Below are positions 1 to 6,127 of a stretch of 21,581 nt of DNA, in pieces. The notes beneath the pieces are model-generated. The model had not been told where the DNA came from, did not search any database, and was given only the letters and a program-made list of their open reading frames with translations. A program made the position numbers and the translations under genes. The stretch is from Halobacteriales archaeon QS_9_67_15 (GTDB lineage: Archaea > Halobacteriota > Halobacteria > Halobacteriales > Haloarculaceae): positions 1 to 21,581 of the forward strand of contig PXSD01000176.1 in the NCBI GenBank assembly GCA_003023165.1. The letters are read 5' to 3'. Every line of letters starts with the position of its first letter. Within the stretch, counting starts at the first letter, position 1.

Positions 1-1065
1 CGTCTCCCCGCCGAGGAGTTGATTGACGCGCGTGCTGGGCTCGCTCGCCGCCGTGATGACCAGTTCCTCGGCGGGCGGCTCGTCGCCCCAGTAGTCGCCG
101 TAGGACTGGTAGACGACCTCGACGTCCTGTTCGTAGTTCTCGAGCCGGAACGGGCCGGTCCCGTCCATGTGGGAGTTGATGTACTCGCTGTCGTTGTCCT
201 CGATGAACGACCTGTTCACGACGTCACAGTACGACGCGAACAGCGCGAACACGATGGGGTTGAGCCCGTCGGACTCGACGACCACCGCACTGTTTCCGTC
301 CGACGGTTCGGCACCGGTGACGCCGGCGAGCTGGTCGGCCTGCGAACTCTCCAGGCCGCCCACGTCGGAGTCGACGATCCGATTGATCGAGTAGGCCACG
401 TCCTCCTTGGTCAGCGAGTCACCGCTGTGGAACGCGACGCCCGACCTGAGCTCGAACCGGACACGCCCCTCCTCCAGTCGCTCGTAGCCGGTCGCGAGCT
501 TCTGGATGACCTTCCCCTCTCGGTCGCGGCCGAGCAGGCCCTCGTAGGCCTGCAGGACGATGTTGTCCGTCGGCGTCTCGCGGTGGTCGTGTGGGTCCAG
601 TCCGGAGTCCATCTCGGACTGCGTGATCCGGACAGACGTTTTGTCGCCGGTCGGCTCGATGGCGGAGCCGTCGATCCGCTCGTCGCGGCGGGCGTCCCAG
701 TTCACGTCCGTCGATTTCCCGTACACCGAGTACTGCCGGTTCAGGTAGATCCACGGCGCTTCGTCGTGCAGCACGCGGTTCGCGCGCTGGAGATAGCCCT
801 CGCGCGTCTCCGGTTCGGGGCGGTCAGTCGGCGTTTCGGTGTCTTCTCCGCCGTCGCCGTCCATTCCGTCACCGTCTCCACCGTCGCCGTCTCCGCCACT
901 GTCGCCGTCCGATCCGTCTGAGCCGTCGCCGTCCGATCCGTCCGAGCCGTCGCCGCCGCCGTCTGTCCCGTCGCCACCGCTGTCCGAACACCCAGCGATC
1001 GCGGCCGCACCCGCAGCGGTCCCAGTCAGCCGGAGAAACCGTCGTCTGTCGATATCCCGTGACAT
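1..1065 (-). CDS. ABC transporter solute-binding lipoprotein, family 5 (peptide/nickel type), C-terminus outside window
   Basis: This is an extracellular substrate-capture protein for an ABC importer, partial because it runs off the left edge (355 codons visible). The start at 1065 gives a Tat signal (MSRDIDRRRFLRLTG, with RRRF at residues 7-10) and a lipobox IAGC with Cys26, so it should be exported folded and lipid-anchored outside the membrane. Residues 27-75 are a Gly/Asp/Ser linker typical of haloarchaeal lipoproteins. From about residue 143 the usual N-lobe of the family follows (LDPHDHRETPTDNIVLQAYE, then GLLGRD, VRFELRSGVAFHSGD, KEDVAYSINRI). Residues 88-132 carry a segment (VLHDEAPWIYLNRQYSVYG, then WDARRDERID) that I would expect near the C-terminus of this family. 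The ligand cannot be inferred. It has its own promoter and lies downstream of a winged-helix regulator in the same orientation. Confidence 0.85.
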   Translation of the reverse strand, partial: MSRDIDRRRFLRLTGTAAGAAAIAGCSDSGGDGTDGGGDGSDGSDGDGSDGSDGDSGGDGDGGDGDGMDGDGGEDTETPTDRPEPETREGYLQRANRVLHDEAPWIYLNRQYSVYGKSTDVNWDARRDERIDGSAIEPTGDKTSVRITQSEMDSGLDPHDHRETPTDNIVLQAYEGLLGRDREGKVIQKLATGYERLEEGRVRFELRSGVAFHSGDSLTKEDVAYSINRIVDSDVGGLESSQADQLAGVTGAEPSDGNSAVVVESDGLNPIVFALFASYCDVVNRSFIEDNDSEYINSHMDGTGPFRLENYEQDVEVVYQSYGDYWGDEPPAEELVITAASEPSTRVNQLLGGET

Positions 1066-1086
1066 ACTGGGACCCGTTAGAGGGGA

Positions 1087-1105
1087 TCACACAAATAATC
1101 TGTGA
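1087..1105 (-). promoter_or_regulatory. Promoter with operator-like inverted repeat for the solute-binding protein gene
   Basis: The 120-base gap upstream of the solute-binding gene contains an AT-rich stretch (GATTATTTG on the minus strand) centred about 30 bases before the start codon, the position of a haloarchaeal TATA element for a leaderless or short-leader transcript. It is flanked symmetrically by TCACA (1087-1091) and TGTGA (1101-1105), a 5-bp inverted repeat with a 9-base spacer. A regulator bound here would cover the TATA box, so repression is the likely mode. Promoter function and regulator identity are inferred. Confidence 0.45.
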
Positions 1106-1185
1106 CAAAAAATGGCTGACCACACCGGTTTCGTCCCCAGTAGCTGCGGCAGCCGCCGACGGACGGCTCCTGAATGTCCCGCGCG

Positions 1186-2001
1186 CTACTCCTCGGCGAC
1201 GTCGACGACCTCGTAGCTGACGTTCTGCTCGCGGAGTTCGTCCGTGTGGCCCGACAGCTGGTCGGTCGCGACCAGCAACACCACGTCGAGGCCCTTCGCG
1301 GCCGCCTCCTGCACCGCACTGGCGCTCCCGAACCGGATGTCCGGTTCGAGTGCCGCGTCCTCGGCGGCGGCACGGGCCTCGACGCCGGCGACGGCGACGA
1401 GGTCGTGGTCAGCGGCCATCTCCGTGAGACGGTCCGGGTCGGCCGCCGAGCTGCCGCCGTCCTGGACCTTCGGGATGGCGACGACAGTCACCGTACCGAG
1501 GTCGTAGTCGACGACGCCCTCGAAGTTCGTGATACCGACGTCCTCGCCGGCGCTCGCGCTCGTGACCGCGACCGCCGTCGCGTTTCCGGTGTCGCCGGAA
1601 ACGGCTCGGAGGACGCCGTCTTGCATCGTCAGCGAGACCATCTCGCCCTCGTCGACGTCCGTCGTCGCCATCGCGGTTTCGACCTCGACCTGCCCGATCA
1701 CGTCCGCCGAGACGTGCTGGACGAACTCGCGGAGCGAGTCCGTCTTGGATATCAGCCAGTCGACTCCCTCTTTCGTCACCTCGTATCGCCCGCGCCCGTG
1801 CTTCTCGACGTAGTCGTGTTCGATCAGGTCCTGCAGATAGTCGCTGACCGCCTGCGCTGTGATACCGATGGCGTCCGCTATCTCCTGCTGGTTGACCGCC
1901 GGTTGGCGCTCCGCGATCTCCACGAGAATCTGATAGCGAGTCGCGTTCCGCTTGCTCCGGAGTACGCCGTACTCCTCGGCGTCGTCCGCGTTCTGCGACA
2001 T
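1186..2001 (-). CDS. Winged-helix (MarR-like) transcriptional regulator with C-terminal sensor-like domain
   Basis: A 271-residue regulator. The start at 2001 (MSQNADDAEEYGVLRSKRNA) is preferred over an in-frame upstream ATG at 2103, because the extra N-terminus is basic and unlike the acidic rest, and an AT-rich promoter lies just before 2001. Residues 18-80 form a winged helix-turn-helix: NQQEIADAIGITAQAVSDYL is the HTH, with recognition helix near residues 48-57, and HGRGRYEVTKEGVDWL is the wing. The remaining 190 residues look like an alpha/beta domain ending in VVLLVATDQLSG, and could sense a ligand or make a dimer. Haloarchaea have conserved proteins of this layout, but I know of no assigned signal. 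It may control the downstream solute-binding gene, whose promoter holds an inverted repeat; that link rests only on proximity. Confidence 0.75.
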   Translation of the reverse strand: MSQNADDAEEYGVLRSKRNATRYQILVEIAERQPAVNQQEIADAIGITAQAVSDYLQDLIEHDYVEKHGRGRYEVTKEGVDWLISKTDSLREFVQHVSADVIGQVEVETAMATTDVDEGEMVSLTMQDGVLRAVSGDTGNATAVAVTSASAGEDVGITNFEGVVDYDLGTVTVVAIPKVQDGGSSAADPDRLTEMAADHDLVAVAGVEARAAAEDAALEPDIRFGSASAVQEAAAKGLDVVLLVATDQLSGHTDELREQNVSYEVVDVAEE

Positions 2002-2027
2002 GTCATATATCACCGCTGAAAACTCAA

Positions 2028-2040
2028 GTAATTTTGCCTT
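2028..2040 (-). promoter_or_regulatory. Putative TATA region of the winged-helix regulator gene
   Basis: On the minus strand the sequence AAGGCAAAATTACTTGAG lies about 30 bases before the start codon at 2001. Its AT-rich core is at the distance expected for a leaderless haloarchaeal promoter. No other candidate is closer. Function is inferred from position and composition only. Confidence 0.4.
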
Positions 2041-2100
2041 AGTCCGCCTGAGGTTGCCGGCTCGACCCGCTCGCACGAATCGGGACAACCTCTCTTTTAC

Positions 2101-2122
2101 CAAAACAAATAAAATTGTTTTG
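2101..2122. promoter_or_regulatory. Perfect 8-bp inverted repeat in an AT-rich island
   Basis: CAAAACAA (2101-2108) and TTGTTTTG (2115-2122) are perfect inverted repeats around ATAAAA. In this GC-rich window such an AT-rich block is conspicuous. It lies 26 bases before the ATG of the cbiT remnant on the plus strand, where a TATA element would sit, and about 100 bases upstream of the regulator start on the minus strand. It could be the relic cbiT promoter, an operator, or both. Confidence 0.4.
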
Positions 2123-2147
2123 CGGTCTACGGTAGTTGTTCTCGTCC

Positions 2148-2500
2148 ATGGCGCACGTATCGCTGTCCTGCGACGCGAAAGCGAATCCGACGAAGTCCGT
2201 CCTGGTCGGGAAACTCGACTTCGGGCCGGGAGACCACTCCGTCGAGGTCGGCTCCCGTACCGGTGCCGTGACCATCGAGGCGGCGCGGCAGGCCGGTCGA
2301 GTCAGCGCCCTCGAACGGAAGCCCGAAGGCTCGAAACGACCGAGAAGAACCTCGCAGCCAACGATGTGACCGGCGACATTCGGCTCCGAAAGGCCGAAGC
2401 GCCCGACGGACTCCCCGACGACGCCGCGACCGTGTCACCGACCCACGAAACCCCTGGCGACACGCCACGGCTCGTTGTGACTGACGGCGACGGCAGATAA
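2148..2500 (+). pseudogene. cbiT: Decayed cbiT-like fragment (cobalt-precorrin C15-methyltransferase/decarboxylase)
   Basis: Two overlapping frames together resemble the N-terminal half of haloarchaeal CbiT, the SAM-dependent methyltransferase of cobalamin corrin-ring synthesis. The first frame, from ATG 2148, gives MAHVSLSCDAKANPTK and then the SAM-binding region VEVGSRTGAVTIEAARQAG and VSALERKPE. At about 2327 the frame shifts. Restoring one base (GAA-CGG-CTC) joins it to RLETTEKNLAANDVTGDIRL, then RKAEAPDGLPDDA, ending at a stop at 2500. Around PTKSVLVGKL some residues also seem missing, and the usual C-terminal half (about 100 residues) is absent. The gene is therefore truncated, frameshifted and very unlikely to make an active enzyme. 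No other cobalamin genes lie nearby, so this is probably a stranded copy. Family assignment is from remembered motifs, not a search. Confidence 0.65.
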
Positions 2501-2558
2501 TCCGGAAACTCCCCTCGTCACAGATAGTTCCGCTCCGACGCCGTCGAGCGGGGCTGAG

Positions 2559-2921
2559 CTACCGGCCCAGAGCGAAGTCTTCGATGAACCGGCCGGAGTA
2601 GCGAGCCTTCGACGCGGAGTCGTGGTTCGTCTCCAGGTACATCCCGTCGGCAGCCTCCCGCGGCCGAACCATGTCACGGTCCTCGTGTGACGCCGTCGAA
2701 TTGACGAGATACCGCGTTTGGGCGTGGGCCGCCGAGACCGGAAGGTCCTCGTGCGTGAGATATCCGTTCTCCGCCAGATACGCCACCAGAGACACGTACT
2801 GTTCCGTATCGGTCGCCACGCCGTCGAACTCGACACGTCGCGAGTCGGGATCGTAGGACACCCCTGTCTGTTCCTCGATCTCCGCGAGAACGGCCTCGTC
2901 GGCCTCAGATACACTACTCAT
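2559..2921 (-). CDS. Hypothetical acidic protein beside an R-M gene
   Basis: A 120-residue protein that I do not recognise. The start at 2921 (MSSVSEADEAVLAEIEEQTG) is chosen over an upstream in-frame ATG at 2957 because the extra codons are basic and overlap a palindrome and TATA region. It has no signal peptide or membrane segment. The N-terminal half is strongly acidic. The C-terminal part (TRYLVNSTASHEDRDMVRP, then DGMYLETNHDSASKARYSGR) is polar and looks conserved, with several His, Asp and Arg residues. It is divergent from the endonuclease gene, with a 104-base shared control region. That arrangement resembles R-M systems with a small controller gene, but I see no clear XRE-type HTH. 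A role in the R-M locus is possible but unproven. Confidence 0.6.
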   Translation of the reverse strand: MSSVSEADEAVLAEIEEQTGVSYDPDSRRVEFDGVATDTEQYVSLVAYLAENGYLTHEDLPVSAAHAQTRYLVNSTASHEDRDMVRPREAADGMYLETNHDSASKARYSGRFIEDFALGR

Positions 2922-2931
2922 CGGACCACCG

Positions 2932-2964
2932 TTCGAAGGCCTTCGAATTCGCTCCACATAAACT
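2932..2964 (-). promoter_or_regulatory. TATA-like box plus perfect 16-bp palindrome upstream of the small unknown gene
   Basis: TTCGAAGGCCTTCGAA (2932-2947) is a perfect palindrome with no spacer. A TATA-like TTTATG sits at 2963-2958 on the minus strand, placing the expected transcription start inside or next to the palindrome. A protein bound there would block initiation of the minus-strand gene, and it also lies in the divergent region shared with the endonuclease gene at 3026. The palindrome is seen directly; the operator role is inferred. Confidence 0.5.
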
Positions 2965-3025
2965 CTGCCACAGGCCTCACGAGCGGTCGATAGAGCTTTC
3001 GTGGGGCAGCCACAGGGTCCGGGGT

Positions 3026-3688
3026 ATGGGCAACGATTCCGGCGAACTCGACCTGCACGACTATCTCGATTCGGTCGAGGAGTTCTGTACGGCGATCGAA
3101 TCGCGTACCGTCTCTGTGGACGACAGCAGCACCTCCACGCAGATCGGGACCTACTTCGAGACGGAACTGCGGGACTGGTTCGAGGAGAAACACGGTCTCG
3201 TCTCCGAGGGGTCGGTCGCCGAGGACATCGACCTTCCCGCGTTCAACCTCGACGTCAAGACGACATCGAACCGCCAGCCCCAGTCGTCTGACACCTTTGA
3301 GGACCCGGGGGAGCGAATCACTGGTGTCGACTACAACATCCCGCTGTTCGTCTACGACAAGGAGTCCGTCGGCGGCGGGAACCGGTTCGATATCGAGACC
3401 TGTGCGTACGTCCCGAAGGAACGCGCCAGCGACTATCGCAAGTCCGAAGATGCCGTGAAACTGGTCGCGGACTACAGAGAGGGCGGACTCTCCGAGTCCG
3501 AACTACGCGAACAGCTGGAGGACTTGACGGGCGTCGGCGCGGTCAGCGACGAGAAGTTCGAGGAGATCAAACAGGACCCGCCAGCGAAGGGCGCGATCAT
3601 CGTAACGCCCTGCAGTGGCGGTCCAACTACAACAAGATGGTCGAGGAAGCGGTCCCCGAGGGGACCGAACGCATCTACGGCTCAATAG
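3026..3688 (+). pseudogene. PD-(D/E)XK type II restriction endonuclease, frameshifted near the 3' end
   Basis: The first ~193 residues read as a soluble nuclease. TYFETELRDWFEEKHGL (residues 43-58) is the helix that usually carries an acidic residue. IDLPAFNLDVKTTSNRQ then gives Asp69, Asp76 and Lys78, fitting PD...(D/E)XK, the metal-dependent DNA-cleaving core. At about 3602-3607 the reading frame breaks. The open frame continues as an unprotein-like Ser/Thr/Arg tail to a stop at 3688, whereas the frame shifted by one base gives a natural continuation (ALQWRSNYNKMVEEAVPEG, then TERIYGSI). One missing base in GTA-AC-GCC explains this. The corrected frame has no stop until 3921, inside the opposing methyltransferase gene, so the 3' end may hold a second lesion. 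It converges on the methyltransferase gene and is probably its cognate nuclease, now inactive or mis-sequenced. Confidence 0.65.
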
Positions 3689-5913
3689 GAAGCCAACGTA
3701 CTCTGTCCGACGTCGGGGAACAGCGACCCCGCTCTCTCGGACAGCATCTCCTCCACGAGTTCATCGATCTCTGCCTGCACGACTTCCAACTCCTCGATGC
3801 TCGTCTCGTTGTACGTCCGCTTGCTCACGTCCGTATGTTCCGGGACGATCTCGTGTGCCTCCATCGAGAGTTCGGCGAGCCGTTCGCTGTCCTCGGTCTC
3901 CCGGTACTCTGGGAGTTCTAGCCCGGAGACGACGGTCTTCGTGAGGCTCGACTTGCCCTCGGAGGCGACCCCTTCGAGGGACGTCTGATAGACTGAGGAG
4001 TTGAGCAGTCCACAGAGAAAGTGCGCCTCGTACTCGTCGTCGGTCGAGATGAACATGAAGTGGTCACCGGGGACGACCATCTTCTCGTCCAAGTCCTCGT
4101 CGGCCACCGTGCTGACGACGGCGAAATGCGGCTTGAAGCCGAGTCGACACCAGACGACCTTGTAGTCCGACCACGTGTACTCGCCGAGACCGAACACGTT
4201 GTAGAACGTCCCCTCGTCCAGCCACGTCGACGACCGGTCTTCGAGCGTCTGTCTGTTCGATTCGAGATACCCGTACGTCTTGGGACAGTTGCGTTGCAAC
4301 TCGGTCTCGTTGTCCTCGTTGGCCTCGCAGACGGGCACGAGGTGGAGGTCGTGGCCGAACAGCCCGTACTTCACCACGTGTTTCGACTGGATGTACGGGT
4401 AGACGTGGTCGTGTTCCAGCTCGTCGAGCTGGCTTCGCTCGACGCCGTAGACGTCCTTGGCGTCGTCTTTCACTCCGTGACGGATGTCGTGTGCGCACTC
4501 CCCCAACGCCTGATTCTCCGCGTCCTCCCTGACCCACGACGAGGACGTGTCGTCTTCCTCGACCGGAACCATCCCGGTTTCCTCGTAGTCCAGCGTCTCA
4601 CGCATCGCTTCGGCGGCGGCGAACGAGGTCGCGCCCTCTCCCCTCGTCCACGAGTCGACCGCGATCGGGAACGACGGTTCGCTGTCGGCCGCCAGCGTGT
4701 AGACCGCCGAGTGCACGCCCACGTCGTCGCCGAACGGTCGCAGGCGATTGAAGTCGTGGATGTGCCGCACCGCGACCGGACGCGAGTTCACGTGTTGCGT
4801 GCGGAGCAGACGGCCGGCCGGCCCCTTCGTGATGTCGCGCTTCAGGACGAAACTGGCGTCACCCCCCTCGTCGAGGTAGTGGTGGATGCAGACCCAGAGG
4901 AACGGCACCGAAATGTCGTCGTTGCCGTGCCCGAGTCGTGACTCGACGCCGTCGTGGGGAAGCAGATCCAGTTGCGTCACGTACGTCTCCCGCCACGCGT
5001 CCCGCACGGACTCCGAGAGGCTCCCCCACGTGATCCACGGCGGGTTCCCCACCAGGTGGTCGACGGTGAGATCGAGGGTGTCGTCACCGAACCGGATCCG
5101 GTCGTCCCGTGTCAGGCCGAGCGAGTCGGTCAGGAACACGGGCAGTTCCAGACGGTCGACGTCGCTGTCCGCGAGGACGGGCAGGAGAGAGAGGAGATAA
5201 CTGAGCTTCGCGCTCTTGACGGCCACCGGGTTCAGGTCGATACCGTACACCGTGTCCGTGATGACGTCCACGAGCGGTCCCGGGTCGAGGTCCAACGCCT
5301 CCCGTTTCGCGTCGACGCACGTCGCGAGGAAGATGCCCGACCCGCAGCCCGGGTCCAGAACCGTGTCCGTCTCGAAATCGTCGACCTCGATCTCACCGAC
5401 GGCCAGCTCTGCCACTCCCTTCGGAGTGTAGTACTCGCCGAGCTGAAGGCGCATCTCGTTGGAGATGACGCTCTCGTACAACCTCCGGAGGAAGTCGGCG
5501 TCCGAGTTCACCAGATCTACCGTGTCGAGGAGTTCGTCGACGGTGCGCTCGATGGCGTCCGTGTCGACGACGGACTCGTGGAGCGTCTGGAAATCGAACG
5601 AGAGCGCGTCGGTGTTGTCGTTTGCCTCCTGATTGACGACCCGAAACCCGAACTGCCGCTCGGCGAATTCGATGACCTGGTCGACGACGAAGTCGTAGTA
5701 GAGCGTGTCGATGAACAGGCTCTCCCGGGGGTTTTCGACGTCCAGACCGTCGAAGATGTCACCGTGGCTGTTGACGAAGAACTGCTCCCACTCGGCCTGT
5801 GCCTCCTGCAGGGTTTCGGTAGTTGCGAACTCGTCGGCCGCGTTCGACGTGTATCGGTCGTAGAGACGGCTGTCCCTGCCCCACGTCTCGAAGACCGAAG
5901 CGCGTTCGTTCAT
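3682..5913 (-). CDS. N6-adenine DNA methyltransferase (Eco57I/HsdM-like class) of an R-M system
   Basis: A 743-residue enzyme predicted to methylate adenine N6 in a specific DNA site using S-adenosylmethionine. The order is an alpha-helical N-terminal region (1-155), motif X-like GEYYTPKGVAELAV (159-172), SAM-binding motif I LDPGCGSGIFLAT (186-198), YGIDLNPVAV (223-232), and catalytic motif IV VGNPPWITW (288-296, NPPW). About 450 C-terminal residues follow, which should hold the target-recognition domain (for example SKHVVKYGLFG and GDHFMFISTDDEYEAHFLCG). I see no fused PD-(D/E)XK motif, so this looks like a stand-alone methylase rather than a type IIG fusion. The stop (3684-3682) nearly coincides with the convergent endonuclease stop (3686-3688). 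The frame is open throughout, so the methylase may survive as an orphan. The site specificity cannot be read from sequence. Confidence 0.88.
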   Translation of the reverse strand: MNERASVFETWGRDSRLYDRYTSNAADEFATTETLQEAQAEWEQFFVNSHGDIFDGLDVENPRESLFIDTLYYDFVVDQVIEFAERQFGFRVVNQEANDNTDALSFDFQTLHESVVDTDAIERTVDELLDTVDLVNSDADFLRRLYESVISNEMRLQLGEYYTPKGVAELAVGEIEVDDFETDTVLDPGCGSGIFLATCVDAKREALDLDPGPLVDVITDTVYGIDLNPVAVKSAKLSYLLSLLPVLADSDVDRLELPVFLTDSLGLTRDDRIRFGDDTLDLTVDHLVGNPPWITWGSLSESVRDAWRETYVTQLDLLPHDGVESRLGHGNDDISVPFLWVCIHHYLDEGGDASFVLKRDITKGPAGRLLRTQHVNSRPVAVRHIHDFNRLRPFGDDVGVHSAVYTLAADSEPSFPIAVDSWTRGEGATSFAAAEAMRETLDYEETGMVPVEEDDTSSSWVREDAENQALGECAHDIRHGVKDDAKDVYGVERSQLDELEHDHVYPYIQSKHVVKYGLFGHDLHLVPVCEANEDNETELQRNCPKTYGYLESNRQTLEDRSSTWLDEGTFYNVFGLGEYTWSDYKVVWCRLGFKPHFAVVSTVADEDLDEKMVVPGDHFMFISTDDEYEAHFLCGLLNSSVYQTSLEGVASEGKSSLTKTVVSGLELPEYRETEDSERLAELSMEAHEIVPEHTDVSKRTYNETSIEELEVVQAEIDELVEEMLSERAGSLFPDVGQSTLASY

Positions 5914-5957
5914 ATCGAAACTCTCGTAGTCCGTTGCTACGGCTGTTCCTCCGCTTC

Positions 5958-5968
5958 AATCATAAACT
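5958..5968 (-). promoter_or_regulatory. Putative TATA box of the DNA methyltransferase gene
   Basis: On the minus strand AAGTTTATGATT contains TTTATG at 5966-5961. Transcription starting 25-27 bases downstream would give a leader of roughly 24 bases before the start codon at 5913. This is the most AT-rich segment of the 214-base gap behind secY. The gap otherwise holds no gene I can support. Confidence 0.4.
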
Positions 5969-6015
5969 TTCCAGAGTGCCGCCTCAGATCCCCCTCGCCG
6001 AAGTTTCTGTCTTAC

Positions 6016-6031
6016 CGACTCGTGTGAGTCG
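6016..6031 (-). terminator. Hairpin downstream of secY, possible transcription end of the ribosomal operon
   Basis: CGACTC (6016-6021) and GAGTCG (6026-6031) form a perfect 6-bp stem with a four-base loop, about 97 bases after the secY stop. No U-run follows on the minus strand, so it is not a classical intrinsic terminator. It is the only clear stem I noticed in the gap. Termination function is weakly supported. Confidence 0.25.
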
Positions 6032-6127
6032 CGACGTTGCTCGGGCCGTCCAGTCCGAGAGACCGTTCGAGGGCGAAGCGGCCGCTCGAGGCAGATCGCG
6101 TTCTGGGAGAGGAGATGCTGGGCGGGT

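Noticed and set aside
19..921. Long plus-strand open frame of 300 codons
   Set aside because: It is antisense to the solute-binding lipoprotein, whose signal peptide, lipobox and family motifs are clear. It is Val/Arg/Asp-rich shadow coding, as expected at high GC.
839..1010. Ser/Pro-rich and Thr/Ala-rich repeat proteins in alternative frames
   Set aside because: They are other-frame readings of the Gly/Asp/Ser linker of the lipoprotein.
3682..5913. Type IIG fusion of nuclease and methylase in one polypeptide
   Set aside because: I found no PD-(D/E)XK pattern in the N-terminal 155 residues, and a separate nuclease gene lies next door.
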